Source of the DNA: Theocolax elegans
Lineage: Eukaryota; Arthropoda; Insecta; Hymenoptera; Cerocephalidae
Assembly: GCA_026168455.1 (NCBI GenBank)
Contig: CM047429.1
Coordinates: 35,076,066 to 35,140,065, forward strand
Direction of reading: 5' to 3'
DNA: 64,000 bases
Made by a program: the position numbers and the translations under genes. Position 1 is the first letter of the stretch, and each line of letters starts with the position of its first letter. The notes under the pieces are model-generated. The model searched no databases. It was not told the DNA's origin and worked only from the letters and a program-made list of their open reading frames with translations. This document shows, in pieces, positions 23,949-34,548 of the stretch.

Positions 23949-24739
23949 TCAATCTCGTAAAGTTCCGAGCGGAAATAAAATTCTGGTATTTGGCTTCATG
24001 AAGTATGAGTGATTGTTGCAAATCACAGGAAGTTCTTGATAACAAAAGCTTGGAGTGCGGATTTTGCAAGATACTGGATCACATTGGATCATATGAGCTA
24101 CTTCTCCAGCTTGGATTGCAGTGAATTCGCGTTTTTTCATCACAGTATAGGCAAAAAGATCCGGATGGTTTTCTATATATGATAGAGAATTTAGAATAGT
24201 TTTACGCTTAAGGAGATAACGATGAAATACGGAGACTTTGTACAAATTTATAAATTGAGTTTGCACGTGACAAGCGAATTTCGGTAATTATTAAAATATG
24301 CTGTAAATAGAATATTTTGAACATTGAGGAATCTACGTTTTGAAAAACTATTACCTTGTAAGGTTTCGAAAATAAAAAATTTAGGATGTTCTGTGGAGTA
24401 CAGATTGTGCCCACAGACGGAAATCGAGCCTGTTTTAGCGAGACCGAATTGAACATCAGAAGAATTTGCAAAGTAAATCATAGGATTGTTGAGATTATTA
24501 CCATGTATTTTAGTGCTGGTATCTTCGTATAAAACGACATACTGTTCGAAATTGCAATGAGTAGCAGGAATATAGGTCCAGAAATGATAATTTTCTTGAA
24601 AGTCAATACAGAAGCCTTTTTTATAAGAGCACTCTTTATCTACAGAACCCGCTAAAGTGAGTATTCGGTGGTTTGTCGCATTAACATATAGTTCACGAAT
24701 AACTAATTGATAATAATTTAAATAACCAAACTTAATCAT
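23949..24739 (-). pseudogene. Envelope-like glycoprotein remnant
   Basis: Two overlapping minus-strand frames (24739-24248 and 24266-23949) form one Cys-rich ectodomain split by a frameshift near 24255. Recognisable stretches are CSYKKGFCIDFQ, NFEQYVVLYEDT, then QCDPVSCKIRTPSFCYQELP and a following ILFPLGT motif. This arrangement resembles glycoproteins of insect LTR elements that were captured from chuvirus-like RNA viruses; that link is from memory of the family and is not proven here. An old, broken copy. Confidence 0.55.
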
Positions 24740-26595
24740 ATCATTACAAGTCCCTCTCGTGATTAATTTGTTAAACCTAGAGTCACCATCGTGTACAATA
24801 GATACGTGCGAGTGTATTCCACAATATTTAATAGTTTTATCGATTTTAATTTTACAACTAAGGATTTCGTTTAAACATAGTCTTCTTATTGCAAGAACTG
24901 CACGTAGACCTATGAGGTGCTGGGTTTGGCAGCATTGACATCACAACTTACAATCTTTAATGATGAATCAGATGCTATGTTCAATTTTTGCTCGCATCAC
25001 TAGTACCCATTCAAGCTGTGAGTGGATTGTAGATAATGATAATAAAAGTACCAGCTCAGTTAGTAAATATGACGTGATGGAGAATTCAATTAATCTGAAA
25101 AGTTTTACGGTAGTAATTCTAGTCTTACAATATTAGGTCTACAAACTATGTATTTCTATACATGTGATTGCTACAATAATAATTGTACAATAATAATTGA
25201 TTAAATAAAAGTGATATTAATCTTAGAACAGAACAAACAATATAGTTTAACTATTCATAAATCATATAGATAAATCCTCATGGATTTAAACTAAATAGTA
25301 CCATGGGTGTGTTCAAATGGTGTAAAATGCGTTACATCGTGAACGCTGGTATTATAAGTAAAGGAGACACATTCGCACCATGTGACCCATTGTCTTGTAC
25401 CTGAATCATAGTTTTTTCAATATTATTTTAGAAAGATACAACCGAACCGTTGGATGAGAAACGAAAAGCTCTGGTATTAACCGTTAGAGTTTTGAATGAT
25501 TTTCCTCCGTTTCTGATAAAACCAGATATTGATAATAGAGTGTAGATAAGACGAAGTCTCGCCTGGGGTATAGCATTTAAATCATAATTAGGGTCGAGCA
25601 TTTCGATCCTATCTATGGATTGGTTACACGATTTAACCTTGAAACAAGCGTTTGGTTAGTTTTGTTAGTAATGATATCATCGATAAAATCTTTTAATGAT
25701 TCGTCATTGATTACTGGATCTGGATCTGGATTTAGGAATGGATCGGGAGGATCAGTCTTGTAGTTATCAAGTAATCGATGACGAAAGTTTCGAAATTTGA
25801 GTGAAAATTAATGTAATTAATAATTTTTCGAGGATTTACATGAAAAGTCCCATGTTTGAGGACTATTGTCTACACCTGTCAGAATTGAAATAGTAAGGTT
25901 TTTTGTCTCGATGCGAGGATTACGGTTTCAGAGTGATCATCTGTCTGAGATACAGGAAGATACGGCAGCGCGAGGCAGGAGAGTGATTGATTTTCTGAAG
26001 ATTGATCTAATAAATGGACAGTATAACATGACTGCATCGGAATATTCACTGAATCGCATTCCACGTTGGGTTATTCATCTAGATCAGGTAAAAGAGGGCA
26101 CAGCTCTAGAATAATAGATAAAGCCTCGCCTTCCGCATCGGGTTTCCCATTAGCGTGAACTTGGACTTAAAAAGATTCCGATTTGCTTGATAAATCATCG
26201 AACTTGTGTTTATATACAATATCAAAAGCATTCGCATCAAGGTATTCAATGTAAGTAAAACAGGTTTGAGAGCTTAGATGACAACTAACTAGATAATTTA
26301 ACTCATCAAATATAGTTGATCCTATTGAACTATTTGATTGATTTTGGCTGAATGATTCTACTAAATTCTTGGAGACTTGATTTATATCTATGGTATTGAA
26401 ATTTGCATCGGATTATTAATTTCGGAAATCTTCACTAGCGGGGTCTCATTTTCTGAAGAACTCTGTTTATTGAAGGAAAAACTTAAATCATTAGATTCAT
26501 CATATTTTGATGCAAAATGGACTGGTTGAACTTCTCTATCTGATTGAGCTGCTATGCGATACGGCTCCGCGAAAGGATTGAATGATTTGTATACT
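24740..26595 (-). other. Retroelement interior, degraded
   Basis: Coding-like fragments can be glimpsed on the minus strand near 25450-25700 but no domain is recognisable. Pol is expected between gag and env in a complete element, and nothing like RT or integrase is seen. Near 26100-26160 and 26570-26650 a short degenerate repeat containing GGCTCCGCGA-type words occurs. Confidence 0.35.
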
Positions 26596-28447
26596 TTAGA
26601 TATGGTCCAGTGAACGGACAGGATTATATGGCTCCGCGAGAATATTCACTGATTTGCATTTCTTGTCGGATTGTTCATCTGGATCATGTAAAGGAGCATA
26701 TGGTTCTGGGATAATAGATACAATCCCGCTTTCCGTATCGGAATGCTCATTAACAGATGGTACATCTTGGAAGAATTTGGATTTACTTACTAGAATATCG
26801 TGCTCATTATTCAATTTATTATAAAGATTGTTGATACCAAAATTGTTGATCGATTGGATAAAACTAGTTAATTCTGATATAGATTCATCCTTTGATATTT
26901 TATAACAGGATTTATGATTGTTAGTCTTCGATATATTAATAACTGGAATGGATTTACAAATTGAAGGATTCAAATTACACACGGGTTGGCAACTCCATCT
27001 CTAAAGCCTTGTTGGATAGAAGCAATGCCCTACTCGCCACGTTCAAGGTTCATATTTCCCGATAAGTTTATTTTATTTTGGATGTTTTTATTAATGTTCC
27101 GTGATTTCCGTCTCCGTCTAGGATATGGGCAATCCCATAAAACATATCCGGGCTCCTTGAAATAATTATAAATTGGACTACTCGAGCAGGAAATATAACT
27201 ATGGTCCGAAAAGGTAACTTGATTGTTTTGACAGTGTTTTACGCGATCTCGTTGTATTTGCTTTTCCATTGCAATGACTATGTCAAAGACTTCGGATAAG
27301 GTTTTATCGGAATTAATATTTAAATTAGGACGTTAATTCGGCGATAAAGCATTCTATAATATTTTTATCTATTTCATCTTGTTCAGCTTGAGTAAATAAT
27401 AAGTTACCTTCTAGTTTTTTCCTCTCAAAAATAGCTTCTCGTAAATCACGCGTTTCTGAAATATAATCTAGTATATGTGATCCCAGTTTTTTATGTAGCG
27501 CATCTAATTTACCTCTTGGATTATTTAATGTTTCAACGGGTGCAGAAATTCGTTTTAGCCGACTAATTAGCTCGTCTAGATTATTAAAAATTCGTCCTTC
27601 TATAGCGACGAAACCCTAGTAGAAATTTGAATCTAAGAACTAGGAATTAAACATTGGTATTAAATACCTTGTGATGAAACGCTTTTTCACACATTTTTTA
27701 ACATTTAATAGAATTACCATAACCTTCAAACGTTTGAATAATATTTCCAGCTTTCCTGTAGCAGTAAACTTCAAAATTCCTATAGTTGCGGGTGGGTTTT
27801 TAATGTTTTCGTCTGATATACAACTAGTTTCTGTTCTATTTCCATTATTTACGTAGATAAATGCGATTATATTAGATTTTTTTCTTGTCCATTTTTAATA
27901 GACATTTAATAGCACATAACTAGACTGAACTTTAATCTATTTGTATAAGCTAAAAATTAGCTCAAAACAAAATATAAATTATATTTTAGTCTACTTAATG
28001 GTTAAAAATTGGGAGAAAAAGCGTTTCACCGGGAGGATACAAATGGGCACATTTTGCGCCTATTTTTCACCCATTTTTCGACCATTCTGTTCAGAATATC
28101 TATTTATTACCTATTTAATGGAATAAGATTTCTACTAGGGAAGCATTATCTTTCAATTTATTTTGTACCAAACGTAAATAGTCGTATTGTAAGGCTGTAG
28201 GCAAAGAATTATATGCGCGTTTTAGTGCACCAATAAATGGAGTTAGGGCAGAACCGTCGAAAACTGGGACTAAACTTAGGGCCTCTTGCAAATAAATCTG
28301 ATTAAGCATAAATCTGTTACTTACCGTTGTTTGGATGCGCATTTGAATGTCACGATTTTGGGACTTAAATTGATGTAGAGAATTTTTAATTTGATTAAGC
28401 AACCGGACCGTATCATTCTGGTTAGGGGTCGTCGATTGACCTGCCAT
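26596..28447 (-). pseudogene. gag remnant of the minus-strand retroelement
   Basis: Read from Met 28447: a capsid-like start (FDGSALTPFIGALKRAY and LPTALQYDYLRLVQNKL), then broken pieces, then 27269-27030 with a degenerate zinc-knuckle-like stretch (YVLWDCPYPRRRRKSRN) and an acidic C-terminal part 26982-26596 holding a repeated IPEPYAP/LAEPYNP motif. Stops and shifts between the pieces make it a pseudogene. Such Gag proteins assemble particles. Confidence 0.6.
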
Positions 28448-29217
28448 TAATAAAATAGATTTTTCATTTTCTAGTTTTTTAACGGTTTTATTTTGTTTTG
28501 CTAATTGTAATTAAAGATCTAAATATTGTCTTTTTTCATTTTGAATGATAGACGTTGTTTCGTTGATAAACCTTTGGGGTTTCAAAATTATTTCGTTCTT
28601 GCATTTTGTAATTTAAGTTTACTTTAAAAGAGCTCTGATTTTATCAGCTGTGTATTCGTAGTCAGTAGACATATATCTTTTAATTGTTTATACGTATAAT
28701 TAATAATCAAGTAAGGGAGACGACCAATGTAGTTAAATAATAGACAGCTTATCTTTATTAATCGAGTCAAGGAATAAAAATATTATTTTATTATTTTTTT
28801 CCTAATGAAACAGCAAATTCAATTAAATTAAGGATATTTTGTTAAAACCAAGATTCGCCAAATTGAGTGCATGAATAGTTATTTGTATGTTAAAATTTAC
28901 TCATTTATTTATTTATATGTATTCAAATAGGTTAGGAAAAACAAATTTATTATTTTTTTTAACATGAAATTTAAGCACTTACACACAGTTGTCAAACAAA
29001 CGCAATAAAGTTGATCTGATTACCTCACAACAATAATTAAATCACGTATTCGCGTTATAAAAAAATTTATTTTCAGTTATACATTAGATCAACAAATAAT
29101 TAATTGGGTAAAACACAAAAAGAAAAATTAATTAGTAGTTACAATTAAAAGGTTTAATACAGTTCAATTTTTTGACTTTATTTTTATAAGATTTAAAAAT
29201 TTTTATTTTATAATTAC
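28448..29217. other. AT-rich leader region of the retroelement
   Basis: No gene. Likely 5' untranslated leader between gag and the (displaced) primer site. Confidence 0.35.
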
Positions 29218-30661
29218 ACCGGCACACAAAAAAAGGGTCGTTTTGAACCATGTCAGGGTCAAGGTCAGTTCAAGGTCAAATTGGGAAGAAATCGTTTAAG
29301 AAGAGCAAAATGCCATACCTTTATTTTTCCAGGTCGCTGAATACGAATCTGAGGTCTGTTTGACCTCATCGTCCAAAGTTTTGCCACAATTCATCTTAAA
29401 TATTAAAAACATCGGAAAAGTTTTTCGTCATTATTAGGTCACATATGCATGTATTTTGACGTGGTATTTTGTTAAATTCTTTATAATAAGCATAGGTGGC
29501 AAAATTGTGGTGATTTGAAAATGATAACGTTCCTCCTAGATCAACATCACGATTTACAAGTATCCGTGTTTCTTGTGTTTATGGGATAGTAGAGATCGCG
29601 CGAATCATTACAAAAAAGGTTTGGCAAGCAATAGCAGGTCTCAAACCAGGAAATCACAATATACTAAAACAGCCTTGTTGATCCATCAAAAGTATTACTT
29701 CCGCCTCTCCATATAAAACTCAGGTTAACGAAACAATTTGTGAAGGCTTTAGATAAGGAAGGACAATCTTTTTAATACCTGACAAATCAATTTCCTCAAT
29801 TGACTGAAGCTAAGTTGAAAGAAGGGATATTCGATGGACCTCAGATCAGAAAACTATTTTACGATGAACATTTCATAAATACAATAGATGATTTAGAAAA
29901 AGCTGCATGGCTTAGTTTTCGAACTGTTGCTCGAAACTTTTTGGGAAATGAGAAAAGTGCTGACTATGATGCAATCGTAGCAAATATGGTAAGAAACTTT
30001 CAGCGTTTGGGATGTTTGATGAATATTAAACTTCATTTCTTAGATTCTTATGTTAGCTATTTTCCAGAGAATTCAGGTGATTACAGTGAATAGCAAGGTG
30101 AGCGTTTCCATCAAGATCTCAAAGAAGTCGAACGGCGTTGGCAAGGAAAATGGGGCGTAAATATGATAGCAGACTACTTTTGGCTACTGAAAAGAGACAC
30201 TGAAGATAACAGTAATTTGAAAAGGATTAGAAATCCACTACATAGATCCTTTGAAAACAAAAGAGAACTTACAAGCGAAAGAAGAATTAAGCAGTTTTCT
30301 CAACTGCAATAACCAGCGCTTCGATTAGAAGAGACTTGAATCTTATAAAACTATAAGAAAGATAAAAAGTAACTAAACTACTACGTCAAAATACATGCAT
30401 ATGTGACCTAATAATGACAAAAAAACTGTTCTGGTATTTTTAATATTTTATATGAATTGCGGCAAAATTGTGGGCGATGAGGTCATACAGACCTCGGATT
30501 CGTATTCAGCGCCCTGAAAAATATAAAGGTATGGTATTTTGTTTGGCTTAAATGGTTTCTTCCCAATTTGACCTTGAACTGACCTTGAGCCTGACATGAT
30601 GGGGTCAAACCGACCTCGGATTCGGATACAGGTATGTTTTTCGCTTTTTTTGTGTGCCGGT
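29218..30661 (+). mobile_element. 1.44-kb DNA transposon with about 250-bp terminal inverted repeats
   Basis: Ends ACCGGCACACAAAAAAAG and its complement. Arms of about 240-270 bp remain alignable (AAGGTCAGTTCAAGGTCAAA, TTATTAGGTCACATATGCAT). Flanks ATTAC on the left and ATTAT on the right may be a 5-bp target duplication. It contains a decayed open frame on the plus strand. Inserted in the leader of the minus-strand retroelement. Confidence 0.82.
29800..30312 (+). pseudogene. Fragment of a repetitive arthropod gene family inside the transposon
   Basis: Open 29800-30093; after an in-frame TAG (30091-30093) the same frame continues to about 30312. Characteristic stretches are LTEAKLKEGIFDGPQIRKL, NFQRLGCLMNIKLHFLDS and, after the stop, QGERFHQDLKEVERRWQGKW with MIADYFWLLKRD. 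I recognise this as a protein family found in many copies in arthropod genomes, but its function is not known to me. Its place inside long TIRs suggests a transposase-linked or captured gene, here 5'-truncated. Confidence 0.6.
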
Positions 30662-30686
30662 ATTATTGTTATTACAATATATATAT

Positions 30687-31645
30687 GGGGTATTCCACGT
30701 GAAGTGGTCCGATCAAAATTTGAATATGCACCAAATTTTGGGTACACATTGCAAATTTTTCTCAGAATACAGAAAAAATTTTTTAATTATTTTCAAAAAG
30801 TAATTTTTTCCAAGTTTTTCCACACCAGCTGGGATTACCGCTATTTAACTCAAAATCTATCAACTTTTACTATAGAACATTATATGCAACATTCGTTGCT
30901 AAATGTGTCTAGAATTTATTATTCTGGGTTACAATTCCTAATTTCAAGGTCAATGTTATATAAACTACATGTCAATAATCAATTTAAAAAAAGTGTAAGT
31001 GCGCCACAATTGATTTTTTTATCCAAAAGTCTAAAAGAAAGCTTGGAGCAATACCTTTCAAATGGTCTGTAGCATTTTTATGGCCTTCAGTTCATGTTAA
31101 AAGTTATGATAATTTAAAAAAACACGAAATTTTTTTAATAATTTATATGGTAATTACCAAGTCAATTTTAGTGAATTTTTTCTCTTTTTTAAATTATCAT
31201 AGCTTTTAACAGAATTAAAGGCCATAAAATGCTACAGACCATTTGAAAGGTATTACTCCAAGCTTTCTTTTAGACTTTTGGATAAAAAAATCAATTGTGG
31301 CGCACTTACACTTTTTTCAAGTTGAATATTGACATGTAGTTTATGTAATATTGACCTTGAGATTAGAAATTCTAACCAAGAAAAATAAATTCTAGACATA
31401 AATAGCAATGAATGTTACATATATGTTCTATAGTAAAAGTTGATAGATTTTAAGTTAAATAGTAGTAAACCCAGCTGATATTGATAAAAACTTGGAAAAA
31501 TTCACTTTTTGAGATTAGAATGACTTTTGAGCAAATAGATTCCAGTACCTAAAAATTTTTTTCTGTATTCTGAAAAACATTTGCAATGTCTACCCAAAAT
31601 TTGGTGTATTTTAAAATTTTGATCGGACCACTTCGCGTGGAATAT
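30687..31645. mobile_element. Palindromic element A
   Basis: Near-complete palindrome of about 960 bp centred near 31165. The left end GGGGTATTCCACGTGAAGTG faces an inverted right end CACTTCGCGTGGAATA. It is bordered by TATATA runs. Related in its ends to palindrome C at 34980. No coding capacity. Confidence 0.82.
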
Positions 31646-31665
31646 ATCATATATATTATATATAT

Positions 31666-33326
31666 GGGTGGTTCTCTGTGACATCGAAGATGAAAAAAAT
31701 AAATTTTGCTATAACTGTGGGAATATGTTTTAGAGGTATCCAGTAGTTCTCCTGAATTTTTTCAGATTTTTTCGGGACCATTATTTTAAGTTACAGAGAG
31801 TCAAAGTTGACATTTTAGCACTTTTTTGCATTATATGCCCATTTTCATGAATTTGTAGCTCCCAGGGGATGCATTTTTCACTAAAAACAAGAATATGACT
31901 TTTTTGTAAAATTTTCTAAATTTTTCATTAAAAATACTTTTAAAGTCATAAATATATGCTGTCACACTCTTGTAAGCCATTTAAACCTTAAATAGTGAAA
32001 ATCAGCAATTCTGCTCCGGACTTTGTGTTTGTAAGCAACTTAGAGATTAAAATGTATCAGTGACTAACAATAAATAGTATATTTTAGTAATATTGAGGAA
32101 TAATAGTGCAGTAGTAATATGTTTTAGAGGTATCCAGTAGTTCTCCTGAATTTTTTCAGATTTTTTCGGGACCATTATTTTAAGTTACAGAGAGTCAAAG
32201 TTGACATTTTAGCACTTTTTTGCATTATATGCCCATTTTCATGAATTTGTAGCTCCCAGGGGATGCATTTTTCACTAAAAACAAGAATATGACTTTTTTG
32301 TAAAATTTTCTAAATTTTTCATTAAAAATACTTTTAAAGTCATAAATATATGCTGTCACACTCTTGTAAGCCATTTAAACCTTAAATCTCTCTGGAATCC
32401 TAATGTTGTCTAAAAATATATTAACATTATTATTAAAATATCTGAATATCCATATTTAATACAAAAAGTATATAAATAAATCGGATCTGAGATTATAATG
32501 AGTAATATGATTACGTGACAGTGACAAGTTTGTGAAATTCAAACAATGTATTGCTGAATAATAATAATAATAATGTTGATACTTTTATAGTAATCCTTCA
32601 GATTAGTATTATAATTCTTGTAAGGGATGTAAAACTAAAAATCCAGCATTATAAATGTTTAAAAATTAATTTTTTACATTTGTATAATAATATTTATATT
32701 TGTAGCAGCTTACAGGGGATTAGATGGATACTGAAACAAGTGAAGATACTTTTCTACCACTCCAAGGTAAGTGCACAAATTTTTTTGCAATGATCATGCT
32801 AATAGATTCATCGTTATAAGGCAACAAATATACATTTCTATTAATATTTTGGGCACTTTTCCCGGATATTTTGACCATAAGTGATCTTAATGATTTAGAC
32901 CCACTCTGGAAATTTTTAGGCAGTTTCTGACTATAAAAAGACATCTTTTAGACAGTATTAGGTTACCAGAGTCCGGAGCAGAATTGCTGATTTTCACTAT
33001 TTAAGGTTTAAATGGCTTACAAGAGTGTGACAGCATACATTTATGTCTTTAAAAGTATTTTTAATGAAAAGTTCGGAAAATTTTACAAAAAAAGTCATAC
33101 TTATGTTTTTGGTGAAAAATGCATCCCCTGGGACCTAAAAATTCATGAAAATGGGCATATAATGCAAAAAGTGCTAAAATGTCAACTTTGACTCTCTGTA
33201 ACTTAAAATAATGGCCCAGAAAAAATCTGAAAAAATTCAGGAGAACTACTGGATACCTCTAAAACATATTCCCACAGTTATAGCAATATTTATTTTTTTC
33301 ATCTTCGATGTCACAGAGAACCACCC
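31666..33326. mobile_element. Palindromic element B (full-length copy)
   Basis: 1,661 bp, with ends GGGTGGTTCTCTGTGACATC and its inverted counterpart, at TATATA runs. It contains a 272-bp direct duplication (31722-31993 and 32116-32387, apparently identical) separated by a piece related to palindrome C. The centre carries a short plus-strand segment with an acceptor-like TTACAG, an ATG and a CAAGGTAAGT donor at about 32707-32771, resembling a small exon. A second copy is at 58395. Confidence 0.82.
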
Positions 33327-33436
33327 ATATATATCTACGTTTAATAGATTTTATATATATGTATACATTTTTTTAAACTATAAAACAAGTACATAAAAAT
33401 TGATTGTTTAAAGTTGACCGGAAACAGAGATTTTAA

Positions 33437-33575
33437 CCTTTAGACTGCCGGGATTTCAAGGAGCATATCACCCTCAGAAAACTGGTATATAAGGTATCTT
33501 ATATCAATGATTGATCATGCACAAAGTGTCAATCAGGGGATGCGTCAACATATTGATTTTCCGGCAATCTAAAGG
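33437..33575. mobile_element. 139-bp TTAA-flanked MITE
   Basis: TTAA at 33433-33436 and 33576-33579. Inverted ends CCTTTAGACTGCCGG and its complement with one mismatch. Fits a piggyBac-type miniature element. Confidence 0.82.
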
Positions 33576-33579
33576 TTAA

Positions 33580-34525
33580 AGGAAATAAGCAGCGATTAGA
33601 TATGCTTAATTAGCGAGCGGCCTAATCAATTTCGTTTAGACTTATATTGGGTGACTTAAACCGAATATGTAATAATAAATAATATTTTATAATAAATTAT
33701 ATTTAGTAATATGTAATGGTAATAATTTAAAGGATTGCAGTTATATGAAAGTATTTTTTTAAATCTTTTATAAGCAATAGTATTAGTAATAAAGAAAGAA
33801 AAGAGAAGGGGAAAAAATTCCTTAATGAACAAAAATAAATTGTTTTAATGTCACGTGTTATTTCACATAAGAAACTTTCTATGCACTCATTTCGCCTTAT
33901 TTAACAACACTAAATTCACTTTTCACTTAACACGATTTTCCTAACTATCATTTGATAAAAGAGTATTTACCTTAAAACTGTGCAAAAACAGATAAAATGT
34001 GTATATAAATGTATAAGTATATGTTATATATGTGAATGTTTTTAGAATAATACCTTAGAATTAGATATATGCGTATATTTCAAATTTATAAAGATAATAA
34101 TTTATAAAAATACATGAAAATTTGAATTGTTATTCGATTATTACTATAAAAATTAAATTCGTTTGTTTTTCGTTAATAGTTAAATACAAATTTTAATTTG
34201 AACAAGTGGTTTTTGTAATTGTATATGAAGTGAATAAATTATACATGTATATGTTTCAAATTTACAAAAGTAATAATTTATAAAAATAAATAAGAATTTA
34301 AATTAATATTATATTGTCGGAATGGAAAAATTAAATAAATTATTAGGTTTATTAATAGTTAAACATGAATTTGAAAATGAAAGAATAAATTTTATATCTG
34401 TTTATAAAAAGTGAAGAATAAAAATAAAAAGTTTTGAATAAAGCAATAAAAATGTGATTATACTTACTCCTATTTTGAACAGGCTAATTCCGGAGTTCCT
34501 TTAAAATTTTCTTGAATTAAAGGCA
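33580..34525. other. AT-rich leader region next to the primer site
   Basis: No gene; part of the retroelement leader on the minus strand. Several ATAATTTATAAAAATA-type words recur (34090, 34270), perhaps an old local duplication. Confidence 0.35.
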
Positions 34526-34548
34526 GATTTGGTCGAATCCCACCGCTT
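34526..34548 (-). promoter_or_regulatory. Primer-binding site of the minus-strand retroelement
   Basis: On the minus strand, just after the LTR end, reads GCGGTGGGATTCGACC, close to the complement of a tRNA T-arm and acceptor end. It lies a few bases from the LTR and fixes the orientation of the element. Confidence 0.6.

Noticed and set aside
25866..26114. 82-codon plus-strand ORF
   Set aside because: Opposite strand to the retroelement; contains the complement of a degenerate gag repeat and no recognised domain.
30596..31072. 158-codon plus-strand ORF
   Set aside because: Crosses the end of one transposon into a palindrome arm; no conserved motif.
32720..32944. 74-codon ORF conserved in length between two palindrome B copies (here minus strand, and 58778-59002 plus strand)
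   Set aside because: The copies differ at 6 of 225 bases and all six changes alter the amino acid. With no silent change there is no sign of coding constraint; the shared frame reflects recent common origin.
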